Shown: positions 46,665-54,878, numbered from the stretch's first letter. The stretch: DNA of 64,000 nt from Variovorax paradoxus (GCF_009755665.1 NZ_CP046622.1:1426001-1490000); one strand, 5' to 3'. Translations and numbers: made by a program. The notes: generated by a model not told the origin, from the sequence alone.

Positions 46665-47027
46665 ATGTTGATTCCCGTCGGAATGTTTAAAGAGCATTGT
46701 GGGGAGAGGTTTCCCTCTATCCTGGATTTTGAAGGAGTATCGCTAGACTCGGAGGAGCAGCAAAAGGTTGTGAAATATCTTGCCTCATGCCCGGTAGTTA
46801 TTGCGAGTCCTGGCGTTATCCAAAGTGTTTTTGACAACTCCAAAATTGCAGGGACACCGTCCATGCGAACTGATGGGTGTTGGATTTGGCAGGATACATA
46901 TGCTTATTATGTGAGTCAGCAAAAGGTCAACGTGGACAAGGACTTTTTGCATCACATACGGGAGCGTTTATATATCACCCCAATTGACGAGGAAATTGAT
47001 TTCTCGGCAATTAAATTCCCGTGGTAA
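46665..47027 (+). CDS. cdiI: Candidate CDI immunity protein
   Basis: 120-residue soluble protein starting 18 bases after the exoprotein stop, exactly where CdiI/BcpI lies. It is acidic, has no signal peptide, and contains MRTDGCWIWQDTYAYYV, a Thr-Asp-Gly-x-Trp pattern seen in other small immunity-like proteins. Base composition is strongly AT-rich compared with the exoprotein shaft and matches the toxin tip, as expected of a co-inherited toxin-immunity pair. The family could not be named; the call rests on position, size and composition. Confidence 0.72.
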   Translation: MLIPVGMFKEHCGERFPSILDFEGVSLDSEEQQKVVKYLASCPVVIASPGVIQSVFDNSKIAGTPSMRTDGCWIWQDTYAYYVSQQKVNVDKDFLHHIRERLYITPIDEEIDFSAIKFPW

Positions 47028-47082
47028 TTTTGCAAATTCGCCCAGTTTTGGCGAAATATATGCAGCCTTGAGGTCGACGTCG

Positions 47083-47319
47083 ATGTATAAATTGCGAAAA
47101 ATTAATTATGCCGAAAAATCCAAATACACAGTAAATCTGGAGAAGGATGGCGACGTGATTGCGGCAATGTGCGAAGTCAAAGAAATCGAGAGCGACACAA
47201 TCGAAGGACTTGAACTTATTTCATTTGAGTCATCACGCTTTGATGATTTGTGCATTAAGGGGTTGGTTGATTTGAGGCTGCTAAGAGCAGCAATATTCTC
47301 ATTTCACCGATGTGCATGA
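47083..47319 (+). CDS. Small AT-rich protein in the CDI cassette
   Basis: 78 residues, start taken at an ATG with GAGG nine bases upstream; a longer frame back to 46984 would overlap the immunity gene. The protein is mixed charged with likely beta strands (KYTVNLEKDGDVIAAMCEV). It shares the AT-rich composition of the immunity gene, so it arrived with the cassette. It might be a second immunity protein, a leftover from an earlier toxin module, or a non-coding stretch. No family recognised. Confidence 0.5.
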   Translation: MYKLRKINYAEKSKYTVNLEKDGDVIAAMCEVKEIESDTIEGLELISFESSRFDDLCIKGLVDLRLLRAAIFSFHRCA

Positions 47320-47410
47320 GTCTTGCTCACTCGGCGCAACAAGCAAGATTTTGGCTCTCTGCCTGCAGAAAATTAAATGAATTCGGTAGTCAACCGGAAA
47401 TAAGGGAAAA

Positions 47411-48013
47411 ATGAAGCTGTCACACATTCATTCCGTTCGGAATATCCCTCTCGCGCTGGTGCTCGCCACTAGCACGTTGCTCGCCGGTTGCGCCACTCGC
47501 CTTTCGCAGCCCGTCACCGGCTACACCTGCTGCAACCTGCGGCCCGACTACGGCTGGGTCTCCAGCACCAACATGCTGGGCGGCCCCATCGTGCCGTTCG
47601 GCGAACCCGCGGTGCTCGACACCATGAAGCGGGACCGCTACCTCTACGGCACCATCGGCAGCGACTACGTCTCGCTGCGCGACGACACATCGCGCAGCAG
47701 GGAAGACATGCTGCGCTGGGCGCGCCAGATCGTGGTGCCCGCCGATCCCAAGCTGACACTCGCCAGCTGGAGTCCCGAGGTGCAGAAGGCCGTGTACTCC
47801 GCCAAGGTCATGGTCGGCATGACCCGGCCCCAGGTGCTGATGGCGCTGAGCTATCCCTCGCGCAACGACACCAAGGACCTGAACGCCGGCAGCTGGCGCT
47901 ACTGGACGGTGCAGGAAGACGAGCCGGTCGATGTGCTCTTCGGCGCCGACGGCACCGTCAGCGGCTTCTCCGGCAAGCCGTCGGCGGTTCGCACGGTCGA
48001 ATTCCGGCGCTGA
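47411..48013 (+). CDS. Lipoprotein with BamE-like domain, BcpO position
   Basis: 200-residue lipoprotein: signal peptide with lipobox LLAGC at residues 22-26, then an unusual Cys-Cys pair (GYTCCNLRPDYG) and a C-terminal segment VGMTRPQVLMALSYPSRND...WRYW resembling the BamE/SmpA/OmlA fold. It sits between the immunity genes and the transporter gene, the place of bcpO in Burkholderia bcpAIOB loci, where a small lipoprotein supports CDI. The GC-rich composition matches the exoprotein shaft and cdiB, so it belongs to the stable part of the locus. Role in outer-membrane delivery is inferred. Confidence 0.72.
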   Translation: MKLSHIHSVRNIPLALVLATSTLLAGCATRLSQPVTGYTCCNLRPDYGWVSSTNMLGGPIVPFGEPAVLDTMKRDRYLYGTIGSDYVSLRDDTSRSREDMLRWARQIVVPADPKLTLASWSPEVQKAVYSAKVMVGMTRPQVLMALSYPSRNDTKDLNAGSWRYWTVQEDEPVDVLFGADGTVSGFSGKPSAVRTVEFRR

Positions 48014-48018
48014 TCACC

Positions 48019-49812
48019 ATGGTGCATTCCTCGGTCGTGCCTCGGCGCACGCGCATGGCGCTGGCCGTGGCTCTCACTGCTTCTCCGTTGTGGGCGGTCG
48101 CGCAGCAAACGCCCACCACCCCCCAATCCTTCGTCGAACAACAACGCCAGCAGGAACGCGAACGCGCCCTGCGCGAGCAGAACGAGCGCACCGTCGACCA
48201 GCGCCTGCAGGCGGCCCCGCCCGCACCGGTGGCACGCATTCCCGCATCCGAAGCCCCGTGCTTCCGCATCGATCGCGTGCTGCTGGTGGGCGAGCAGGCC
48301 GAATTGTTCCAATGGGCAGTTTCCGACTTGTCCGGTCCTGACGGCAACGATTCGCCGCTCGGCCACTGCCTGGGCACCGCAGGCGTGAACGTGGTGCTCG
48401 CCCGCGCCCAGCAGGCGGCCATCGCGCGCGGCTTCGTCACCACCCGGGTGCTGGCCGCGCCGCAGGATCTCTCCACCGGCACCCTGACCCTGTCGCTGGT
48501 GCCCGGGCGCATCGCGGCCATCCGCCTGACGCCGGATTCTTCCTCGACGCTGCTGGGCAGCGGCGCCTTGCTGGGTTCGGCCATTCCCGCCCGGCCGGGC
48601 GCTCTCTTGAACCTGCGCGACATCGAGCAGGGGCTGGAGAACCTGAAGCGCGCCCCCACGGCCGAGGCCGACATCCAGATCGAGCCCTCGACGGCACCCA
48701 ACGCCCGGCCGGGCGACAGCGACCTGGTGGTCAAGTACGTGCAGGCCAAGAAGTGGCGCGTGGCCCTGAGCCTGGACGACAGCGGCACCAAGGCCACGGG
48801 CCGCTACCAGGCCGGCGCCACGGTGTCGGTGGACAACCCCTTCGGGCTGAACGACCTGTTCTACCTGAGCGCCAACCACAGCATCAACAGCCACTTTCTC
48901 TCGGAGCCGAGCTACGGCACCGAGGGCCAGACGGTGCACTATTCGCTGCCGTACGGTTACTGGATGCTCGGGTTCACGGCCTCGAACAGCCAGTACCACC
49001 AGAGCGTGGCGGGGCTGAACCAGGACTATGTCTACGCGGGCAAGACCAACAACGCCGAAGTCAAGCTCTCGCGCCTGCTGTACCGCGACCAGAGCCGCAA
49101 GACCACGCTGGCGCTCAAGGGCTTCCGGCGCGAGTCGCGCAACTTCGTGGACGACACCGAGGTCGATGTGCAGCACCGGGTGGTGGGTGGCTGGGAGCTC
49201 GGCCTGAACCACAAGGAGTTCATCGGCGAGGCCACGCTGGAAGGAACGCTGGCGCTCAAGCACGGCACGGGCGGCTTTGGCGCCCGGACCTCGCCGCAGG
49301 AGATCTACCACCGCAACCACCCTGACGAGCCGCTGGAAGGCACTTCGCGCATGAAGCTGTACACGGCCGAGGTGAGCCTGAATGCGCCGTTCAAACTCGG
49401 GGCGCAGAAGCTGCGCTATTCGGGGCTGATCCGCGCGCAGTGGAACCGCACGCCGCTGATGCCGCAGGACCGGTTCGCCATCGGCGGGCGCTACACGGTG
49501 CGCGGCTTCGATGGCGAGACGAGCCTGATGGGGGAGCGGGGCTGGCTGATCCGCAACGACATCGGGTGGGCGATCCCCACGGGGTCAGGCCAGAGCGGGG
49601 CGGAACTGTATGTCGGCGCCGACTACGGGCATGTGGGCGGGCGCTCGACGGTGGATGGGCTGGGGCGCAGCCTCGCGGGCGCGGTCATTGGCGTGCGGGG
49701 GCAGTGGAGCAAGCTGAGCTATGACTTCTTCATGGGGGCGCCGATCCGCAAGCCCGAGGGGTATCGCACGGCCAGGACCACGTTTGGGTTCAATCTCAAC
49801 GCAAGTTTCTGA
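48019..49812 (+). CDS. cdiB: TpsB outer-membrane transporter (CdiB/BcpB, FhaC type)
   Basis: 597-residue Omp85-superfamily transporter that secretes the exoprotein. Signal peptide to about residue 29 (PLWAVAQ), an N-terminal helix rich in Gln/Arg/Glu (QQRQQERERALREQNERT), two POTRA domains (CFRIDRVLLVGE and VTTRVLAAPQDLSTGTLTL), then a 16-strand barrel with the conserved RFAIGGRYTVRGFDGE loop motif that plugs the pore. It starts 5 bases after the lipoprotein gene. Gene order A-I-O-B is that of Burkholderia, not that of E. coli cdiBAI. Confidence 0.94.
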   Translation: MVHSSVVPRRTRMALAVALTASPLWAVAQQTPTTPQSFVEQQRQQERERALREQNERTVDQRLQAAPPAPVARIPASEAPCFRIDRVLLVGEQAELFQWAVSDLSGPDGNDSPLGHCLGTAGVNVVLARAQQAAIARGFVTTRVLAAPQDLSTGTLTLSLVPGRIAAIRLTPDSSSTLLGSGALLGSAIPARPGALLNLRDIEQGLENLKRAPTAEADIQIEPSTAPNARPGDSDLVVKYVQAKKWRVALSLDDSGTKATGRYQAGATVSVDNPFGLNDLFYLSANHSINSHFLSEPSYGTEGQTVHYSLPYGYWMLGFTASNSQYHQSVAGLNQDYVYAGKTNNAEVKLSRLLYRDQSRKTTLALKGFRRESRNFVDDTEVDVQHRVVGGWELGLNHKEFIGEATLEGTLALKHGTGGFGARTSPQEIYHRNHPDEPLEGTSRMKLYTAEVSLNAPFKLGAQKLRYSGLIRAQWNRTPLMPQDRFAIGGRYTVRGFDGETSLMGERGWLIRNDIGWAIPTGSGQSGAELYVGADYGHVGGRSTVDGLGRSLAGAVIGVRGQWSKLSYDFFMGAPIRKPEGYRTARTTFGFNLNASF

Positions 49813-49820
49813 GCCTGGTC

Positions 49821-50582
49821 ATGCGCAAATGGACTCGCAAGTCCAGCCTGATGTATGGCATCGACAGGTTGGATGCCAGTTGGCTTGTCTCCCTCATTCG
49901 CGACCGGGAGCGACTGGTCAAATCTTTCGCATTCAGCATCTACGGCGGCCCCGAGGCGGCCTTGAGGGCAGCCCAGGCGTGGCGCGACGAGGTGCTGCGC
50001 ACCCATCCTCCGCTGCTCAAACAGGAGAAAGCACAGCGGGCACGCAATGACAACAAGTCCGGCGTGCCGGGTGTGGTGTGTCTGTACAAGCCGGATGGCA
50101 CAGTGGAGCGATGGCTCGCGAAAACGCAGCTGGAACCAGGGAAGATTCTGCAGAAGAGTTTTGCCGTGGGCCGCTATGGACGCCAGGCCAAGGCGCTGGC
50201 AATCGTGGAACGCCAACGGCAGCTCGCGCAGATGACGGGGCATGTGATCCTCCATCCAGCCGCGGACCCCAGCAGGGTCCCGCCGCCTGCCAAGGTACGG
50301 GCCAATCCGCCGGCCATCCATCGTGTCGAGGTCTTGCGGCGGGACAACACGACCGGCATCGCTGGCGTGTCGTGCAAATTGAGCCCGGACGGCCACCCGC
50401 GCGTCTGGGTCGCCAAGACCGTGCTCCCCTCCGGCCAGACACTCCGGAAGGATTTTTCTGTCGCACGCCACGGCGATCGGGCCCAGGCCCTTGCCATCGC
50501 GGAGCGCCAGAAGCAGCTGCTGCAGAGAGCGGAATTTACGGCCGCCGGGAAGTCCCGAGGGGGACGTAGTTCTCGCTCATGA
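49821..50582 (+). CDS. Protein with three AP2-like repeats
   Basis: 253 residues containing three copies of an AP2/ERF-like DNA-binding unit: residues about 10-60 (YGIDRLDASWLVSLIRD, with GGPEAALRAAQAWRDE), 75-140 (NKSGVPGVVCLYKPDG, with YGRQAKALAIVERQRQL) and 180-240 (NTTGIAGVSCKLSPDG, with HGDRAQALAIAERQKQL). The Gly-Val-x-Gly-Val start and Tyr/His-Gly...Ala...Ala helix are AP2 hallmarks. It starts 8 bases after the transporter stop, so it is in the CDI operon and may regulate it; that is inference. Its last 47 bases overlap the 3' end of the next, convergent gene. Confidence 0.75.
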   Translation: MRKWTRKSSLMYGIDRLDASWLVSLIRDRERLVKSFAFSIYGGPEAALRAAQAWRDEVLRTHPPLLKQEKAQRARNDNKSGVPGVVCLYKPDGTVERWLAKTQLEPGKILQKSFAVGRYGRQAKALAIVERQRQLAQMTGHVILHPAADPSRVPPPAKVRANPPAIHRVEVLRRDNTTGIAGVSCKLSPDGHPRVWVAKTVLPSGQTLRKDFSVARHGDRAQALAIAERQKQLLQRAEFTAAGKSRGGRSSRS

Positions 50583-51009
50583 CCGCCTGCAGTGCCTCTC
50601 TCTCCTCGTCTGGCATCTCCGTGCCCAACTTGGCAGTGAGCTGCTCGGAAAGCTGGGCCGCACAAACTTGGCTCACTTCTTCAGCAATTGCCGGCCCCGT
50701 TACGCCGGGACGGCTGAACACGTCCACTGCAGCCACAGTGATCAACTGCCTTGATAAATCCAGCATTAGATCCTCCGGCACCTTATCGAGTCTTGACTGG
50801 AACTCCGCCAAGTTCATCCCTTGAGATTTCTTTTCATCGAACATACCTGCGAAGCGCCCCATCAGGGGACAGATGCCATCGCGAGACAGCAACGCCAGCA
50901 ATAAGGCTGTCTGGGTTGAAAACCGGCTGCGAAAATCCTGCGCAACCGCTGGTTGCAGGAGACCTGCGCAAACAAGAGCTAGGGCGACTTGTGTGATTCT
51001 GGGAGTCAT
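50536..51009 (-). CDS. Hypothetical secreted protein
   Basis: About 157 residues with a clear signal peptide (ITQVALALVCAGLLQPAVAQ) and a helical mature domain with two to three cysteines (GICPLMG, VCAAQL). I do not recognise the family. An ATG six codons further upstream is an alternative start. The gene converges on, and overlaps, the AP2-repeat gene by 47 bases. It closes the GC-poorer accessory stretch on the minus strand. Confidence 0.6.
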   Translation of the reverse strand: MTPRITQVALALVCAGLLQPAVAQDFRSRFSTQTALLLALLSRDGICPLMGRFAGMFDEKKSQGMNLAEFQSRLDKVPEDLMLDLSRQLITVAAVDVFSRPGVTGPAIAEEVSQVCAAQLSEQLTAKLGTEMPDEEREALQAVMSENYVPLGTSRRP

Positions 51010-51171
51010 GTTTCTGTTTGGCGCCACTCAAGGCGACGGAGGTATTGCCAGACTTCATTCCAAAGCGGCAACTGTTTAGATGGTCAAGCAAGTCGACGAG
51101 GGACAGCCTGATCACGTCCTTATCGTCTTCTGCTGTTTGTCGATCAGCGCCCCGACAAGGTTCGCACGTCG

Positions 51172-51372
51172 ATGAGACCGGCCGGGCCTCGACGTGGCTC
51201 GACAACAACTGACCCGGTGGAATTCTCCACACTTCACAGCCACGGTTGTGCGAAGCGACCAAATCTCCATCCGGTCTGCGCATTTTGCAATGAGGCGTAT
51301 GCCAAGAAATGTCCGGCATGCATAAGATTCCAGCCTCTGACCTGCACGGTCATCGATAGAGAAGAAACTTGA
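51172..51372 (+). CDS. Possible small zinc-ribbon-like protein
   Basis: 66-codon frame whose second half has a Cys-x-x-Cys...Cys-x-x-Cys arrangement (CAFCNEAYAKKCPAC), the pattern of a small zinc ribbon. The N-terminal part has unlikely composition, so a shorter gene is possible. Its stop overlaps the TTG start of the next frame (TTGA), which hints at translational coupling. Very tentative. Confidence 0.25.
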   Translation: MRPAGPRRGSTTTDPVEFSTLHSHGCAKRPNLHPVCAFCNEAYAKKCPACIRFQPLTCTVIDREET

Positions 51373-51500
51373 AAACCGCCATCACTGTCTTGGCTTTCGG
51401 AATCGCTTTAGTTCTGATTGCAGCCCTTCCTCCCACGGCACCCACGGCTCCGCCGATCGACTTCACGAGTTCGAGTGCGAGCGAAGTGCACAATCCATAA
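51369..51500 (+). CDS. Possible 43-residue secreted or membrane peptide
   Basis: Begins at a TTG with AGAAGAA just upstream and reads MKTAITVLAFGIALVLIAA, a textbook signal-peptide or single membrane helix, then a Pro/Thr/Ser-rich tail of about 20 residues. Below the usual size limit for gene callers. Could be real, or chance in a gene-poor stretch. Confidence 0.3.
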   Translation: MKTAITVLAFGIALVLIAALPPTAPTAPPIDFTSSSASEVHNP

Positions 51501-51802
51501 GCGTAGCGATAATCAGCACCGTTGCGCGCTCGCCTCGAGCCGGAACGCATCTCGTCCAAACGCAGTTGCTGGCCGGCTCGCACTTGACTCGGCTCATCCC
51601 CGTTGCCTCGCCGAAGTTCATACGAAGAGCATCTGTGTCTTGATGCAATTCGTGGGTCACCTAAAACTCGGCAGGAAATTTGATGCATGACGCTCGCACT
51701 GCAGCGGGCCGGATTCACGACGATGTTGTTACTCCCCGCTGCACTCCCGAGTGAATAGAGTCGTCTTGCGGCGCCATCCGAAGTGCGCCACAAGGACCGG
51801 CG

Positions 51803-52159
51803 ATGACCCGTAAGAGAAGCAACAACAAAGACCTTGTGAGCTGCGACGAGCAGGCTCCCGGCCGAGTCGCGCAGGCGCTCGAAATCCATCGAAGCATTGC
51901 GCTGTGCAATGCGTACCTTGAACGCGGCAACGACGTCCACGCGCTCACGGCTGCGCTGATGCGGCCCTGCTACCAGGCCGAGTTCAGGAGCCTGGTGCTC
52001 AAGCTGACCGAAGTGGAGGAGAGCGAACTCAGGTCCGTTCTTACGCGCGCCCATCCGTGGCCGAGGGCGGCTTGGCTCAACCCGTATATCCCGCCAGCCT
52101 CGGCAGAAACAACACCATGTCCGGCCACACCGTTACCAGCGCCAGCGCGCCCAGCATGA
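51803..52159 (+). CDS. Hypothetical protein overlapping the dctM 3' end
   Basis: 118-residue frame with a plausible helical middle (RVAQALEIHRSIALCNAYLE, then AEFRSLVLKLTEVEESELRS) and a Pro-rich end that lies inside the convergent dctM gene (83 bases overlap). No domain recognised and only a weak ribosome site. The first 85 residues look like protein; the end may be read-through. Confidence 0.35.
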   Translation: MTRKRSNNKDLVSCDEQAPGRVAQALEIHRSIALCNAYLERGNDVHALTAALMRPCYQAEFRSLVLKLTEVEESELRSVLTRAHPWPRAAWLNPYIPPASAETTPCPATPLPAPARPA

Positions 52160-53378
52160 CCATGAGAAAGGGAAAGGTCTCGCGGATCAGCACCATCAGG
52201 GACACGTTCGCTATCTTCGCCATCATGAACAGCAGCAGGCCATAGGGCGGTGTCACCAGCCCGATCATGATGTTCAGCACCGCCATCACGCCGAAGTGCA
52301 CGGGGTCGATGCCCAGCGCGGTGGCGGTCGGCAGCAGCACTGGCAGCATGATCAGGATGATCGTCGAGCCCTCGAGGAACGCGCCCATCACCAGCAGCAG
52401 AACGTTGACCAGCAGCAGAAAGCCGAGCGGGGAAAGATCCAGCCCCTTCATTGCCGTGCTGAGCGTCGCGGGAATGTTCTCGGACGTGATGACGTAGTTG
52501 AACACCATCGCCCCCGCGATGAGCATCCCGATCGAGATGCTCATGCGCGCACTGGAGAGCAGCGACTGGTACAGGTCGGCCCAGCGCATGCTGCGATACA
52601 GCCCCGCCGAAATGAGCAGCGCGTATGCGGCGGCAAGGCCTGCCGCCTCGGTGGGCGTGGTCACGCCGCTGTACAGGCAGCCCAGCAGAATGACGGGCAG
52701 CATGAGCGCCGGCAGCGCCTCGCGGGTGATGCGGGGCATTTCGCGCAGCGGCACCCGCGGCTCGACCGGAAAGCGGCGCCGGCGCGCCAGCACGTAGATC
52801 AGGCCCATCTGCACGGCGCCCAGCAACAGGCCCGGCAGCAGGCCGGCGATGAACAGGTAGCCGATCGAAGTTCCGGACACCAGCGCATACAGCACCAGGG
52901 GAATGGAAGGCGGCAGGATCGGCCCGATCACGGACGACACCGCGCTCAATGCCGCGGCAAAGCCCGGCGTGTACTTGCCGTTCCTGGTCATCATCTCCTG
53001 CATCAGCTTGCCCGAGCCGGCCGCGTCGGCCAGCGCGGAGCCCGACATGGTGGCGAACACGATGCTCTGCAGCACGTTCACCTGCGCCAGCCCGCCCGGA
53101 AAGCGGCCCACGATGGCGTTGCAGAAGCGCAGCAGCCGGTCCAGGATGCTGCCCGAACTCATGATCGTGGCCGCCAGGATGAAGAGCGGAATCGCCAGCA
53201 TCAGAAAGCTGGAGTAGGTGCCGTTGAGCAACTGCTCCGCGGCGGCGCCCATGTCCATGCCCTTGAGGTACAGGTAGAGAACGGAGCCGCCGATCATTGC
53301 GTGGCCGATGGGCACGCCCAGGAGACTGAGCGCCACGATCACGTAGAGCGCCAGCGAAAAAGGACTGGTGAAATTCAC
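52077..53378 (-). CDS. dctM: TRAP transporter large permease subunit (DctM type)
   Basis: Large membrane subunit (433 aa, about 12 helices) of a tripartite ATP-independent periplasmic transporter importing an organic acid with sodium. Typical segments: SLLGVPIGHAMIGGSVLYLY at the start, MSGSALADAAGSGKLM, IGPILPPSIPLVLYAL and TPTEAAGLAAAYAL. The start is a GTG overlapping the small-subunit stop by four bases (GTGA), which decides between several frames and implies translational coupling. Last gene of the aroQ-dctP-dctQ-dctM unit. Confidence 0.93.
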   Translation of the reverse strand: MNFTSPFSLALYVIVALSLLGVPIGHAMIGGSVLYLYLKGMDMGAAAEQLLNGTYSSFLMLAIPLFILAATIMSSGSILDRLLRFCNAIVGRFPGGLAQVNVLQSIVFATMSGSALADAAGSGKLMQEMMTRNGKYTPGFAAALSAVSSVIGPILPPSIPLVLYALVSGTSIGYLFIAGLLPGLLLGAVQMGLIYVLARRRRFPVEPRVPLREMPRITREALPALMLPVILLGCLYSGVTTPTEAAGLAAAYALLISAGLYRSMRWADLYQSLLSSARMSISIGMLIAGAMVFNYVITSENIPATLSTAMKGLDLSPLGFLLLVNVLLLVMGAFLEGSTIILIMLPVLLPTATALGIDPVHFGVMAVLNIMIGLVTPPYGLLLFMMAKIANVSLMVLIRETFPFLMVMLGALALVTVWPDMVLFLPRLAGYTG

Positions 53379-53878
53379 AATGCGGATGAGGAAGAAGAAG
53401 GTGGTTCGTCCGTCAGCGGCGCGGGCCCGCGAACGAGTTGGCGCAGGCTCCGGGCAATCACCGCCACGACGAAGACCAGGTAGATGGCGTACATCACGTC
53501 CATGCGAATGCCCAGGTACGAGCTCTTCTCGACCTTCATGAAGCTCACGTAGGCGTAGGAGGCCGGCAGCGACATGCCGAACAGCACGATCACGCCCAGC
53601 GCCGCAATGGCGCCGACGACGCGGCGCATGCGCGGGCCGGCATTCGCGGCGACGAAGTCCATCCGGATTTCGTCGGAGTCCTTCAGCACGAAGGCGGCGC
53701 CCCAGAGCACCAGCCACAGCCACGCCGCCAGCGAAACCTCGGAGGTCCAGCCCACCGGCCAGTTGAACAGGTAGCGCAGTGCGATCTGCACGATGAACGC
53801 GACGAAGATCACTCCCAGGAAAAGCGCGGCCACCGCTTCGGCGAAGCGGTGCAGCAACGAAAGCGCGCGGTCGAACAT
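53375..53878 (-). CDS. dctQ: TRAP transporter small permease subunit (DctQ type)
   Basis: Small membrane subunit (167 aa) with four helices: the N-terminal AVAALFLGVIFVAFIVQIAL, then the conserved WTSEVSLAAWLWLVLWGAAF, followed by GAIAALGVIVLFGMSL and IYLVFVVAVIARSL. It starts 10 bases after the receptor gene and overlaps the large-subunit start. Ser-rich tail of no evident function. Confidence 0.92.
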   Translation of the reverse strand: MFDRALSLLHRFAEAVAALFLGVIFVAFIVQIALRYLFNWPVGWTSEVSLAAWLWLVLWGAAFVLKDSDEIRMDFVAANAGPRMRRVVGAIAALGVIVLFGMSLPASYAYVSFMKVEKSSYLGIRMDVMYAIYLVFVVAVIARSLRQLVRGPAPLTDEPPSSSSSAL

Positions 53879-53888
53879 GGCTTTCGGG

Positions 53889-54878
53889 TTACTTCATGGC
53901 GTTGATCTTGTCGAGCATGCCGGGCGGCCAGTTCTTCGCGTCGTCGGAGGCGAGGTAGGCCTTTTGCGCGTACTCGCGAAAGGCGTTGATGTTGGGCACA
54001 TACACCTCCAGCCCCTGCTTGCGGAAACTCTCGGCGAGCTCGGCCTCGCGCTTCTGGTGCTCGGCCGTGCTCCAGGCAATGGCCTTGTCCGCGGCGGCCT
54101 GAAAGCTGCGCTGCTTTGCGGGCGCCATGCCCTGCCAAGTCTTCATGTTCACCGTGAGCAGGTCGAAGGCCACCAGGTGCGAGGTCAGCACGATCTGCGA
54201 CATCACCTCGTTGAACTTCATGTTCTGCACATTGGGCAGCGGGTTGTCCTGCCCGTCGATGGCGCCGGTCTGCAGGCCGGTGTAGGTCTCTGCGTAGGCC
54301 ATGGGCGTGGGATTGGCGCCGAGCGAGCGGCCCAGCATCTGCCAGGTGTCGCCGGGCGGCATGCGCAGCTTCACGCCTGCGAGGTCGGCAGGCGTGCCGA
54401 TGCGCTTCTTCGTCTTCAGGCCCACGTGGCGGGTTCCGAAGAAGGTCGGCCCGAGGATCTTCACCTTCAGCTGGTCTTCCACCATCTTCTTCATCTGCGC
54501 GCCCAGGTCGCTCGCGAAGAACTTGCCGAGGTGATCGGGGTCGCGGAACAGGTAGGCCGAGGTGAGCAGCGACCACGCCGGCACCTGCTTGGAAATATCC
54601 TGCGGCGCGATGTTGCCCATCTCCAGGTTGTCGCGCTGCAAGGCGACGAGCTCGGTGCCCTGGCGGAACAGCGTGGAGTTCAGGAACATCTCGACCTTGT
54701 AGTCGGCCTCGATGTCCTTGGCGAACATCTTCATCATGTCGGCGCGGATGTCCTTGTCCGAAAACACCGCGGCAAACCGCAGCGTGGGCTGCGCCTGCGC
54801 GCCGGCCGGCAAGACTGCGCCTGCGGCCAGCGCGGCCCCTGCGCCCAGCAGCGTGCGGCGATCGATGGAAAAGGTCAT
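53889..54878 (-). CDS. dctP: TRAP transporter solute receptor (DctP type)
   Basis: Periplasmic receptor of the TRAP transporter (329 aa). Twin-arginine-like signal (SIDRRTLLGAGAALAAGA) ending near AGAQAQ; the mature domain has the DctP pattern with the substrate-carboxylate arginine in VKLRMPPGDT and the GAIDGQDNPL loop. A good AGGAG ribosome site precedes the ATG. It follows the dehydroquinase-like gene by 47 bases. A cyclic hydroxy acid such as quinate or shikimate would suit the neighbour, but this is inference. Confidence 0.93.
   Translation of the reverse strand: MTFSIDRRTLLGAGAALAAGAVLPAGAQAQPTLRFAAVFSDKDIRADMMKMFAKDIEADYKVEMFLNSTLFRQGTELVALQRDNLEMGNIAPQDISKQVPAWSLLTSAYLFRDPDHLGKFFASDLGAQMKKMVEDQLKVKILGPTFFGTRHVGLKTKKRIGTPADLAGVKLRMPPGDTWQMLGRSLGANPTPMAYAETYTGLQTGAIDGQDNPLPNVQNMKFNEVMSQIVLTSHLVAFDLLTVNMKTWQGMAPAKQRSFQAAADKAIAWSTAEHQKREAELAESFRKQGLEVYVPNINAFREYAQKAYLASDDAKNWPPGMLDKINAMK

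Larger units (their letters stand above)
51010..51802. other. Gene-poor accessory stretch with possible tiny genes
   Basis: About 790 bases of lower GC content between the secreted-protein gene and the TRAP region. No standard-size gene can be supported on either strand. Two tiny coupled frames at 51172-51372 and 51369-51500 are listed separately because of their Cys pattern and signal-peptide-like content. The remainder shows nothing I can name. Confidence 0.4.

Noticed and set aside
51350..52054. Minus-strand frame of 234 codons in the gene-poor stretch
   Set aside because: No domain, weak start, low-quality composition, and it overlaps the better-looking plus-strand small frames.
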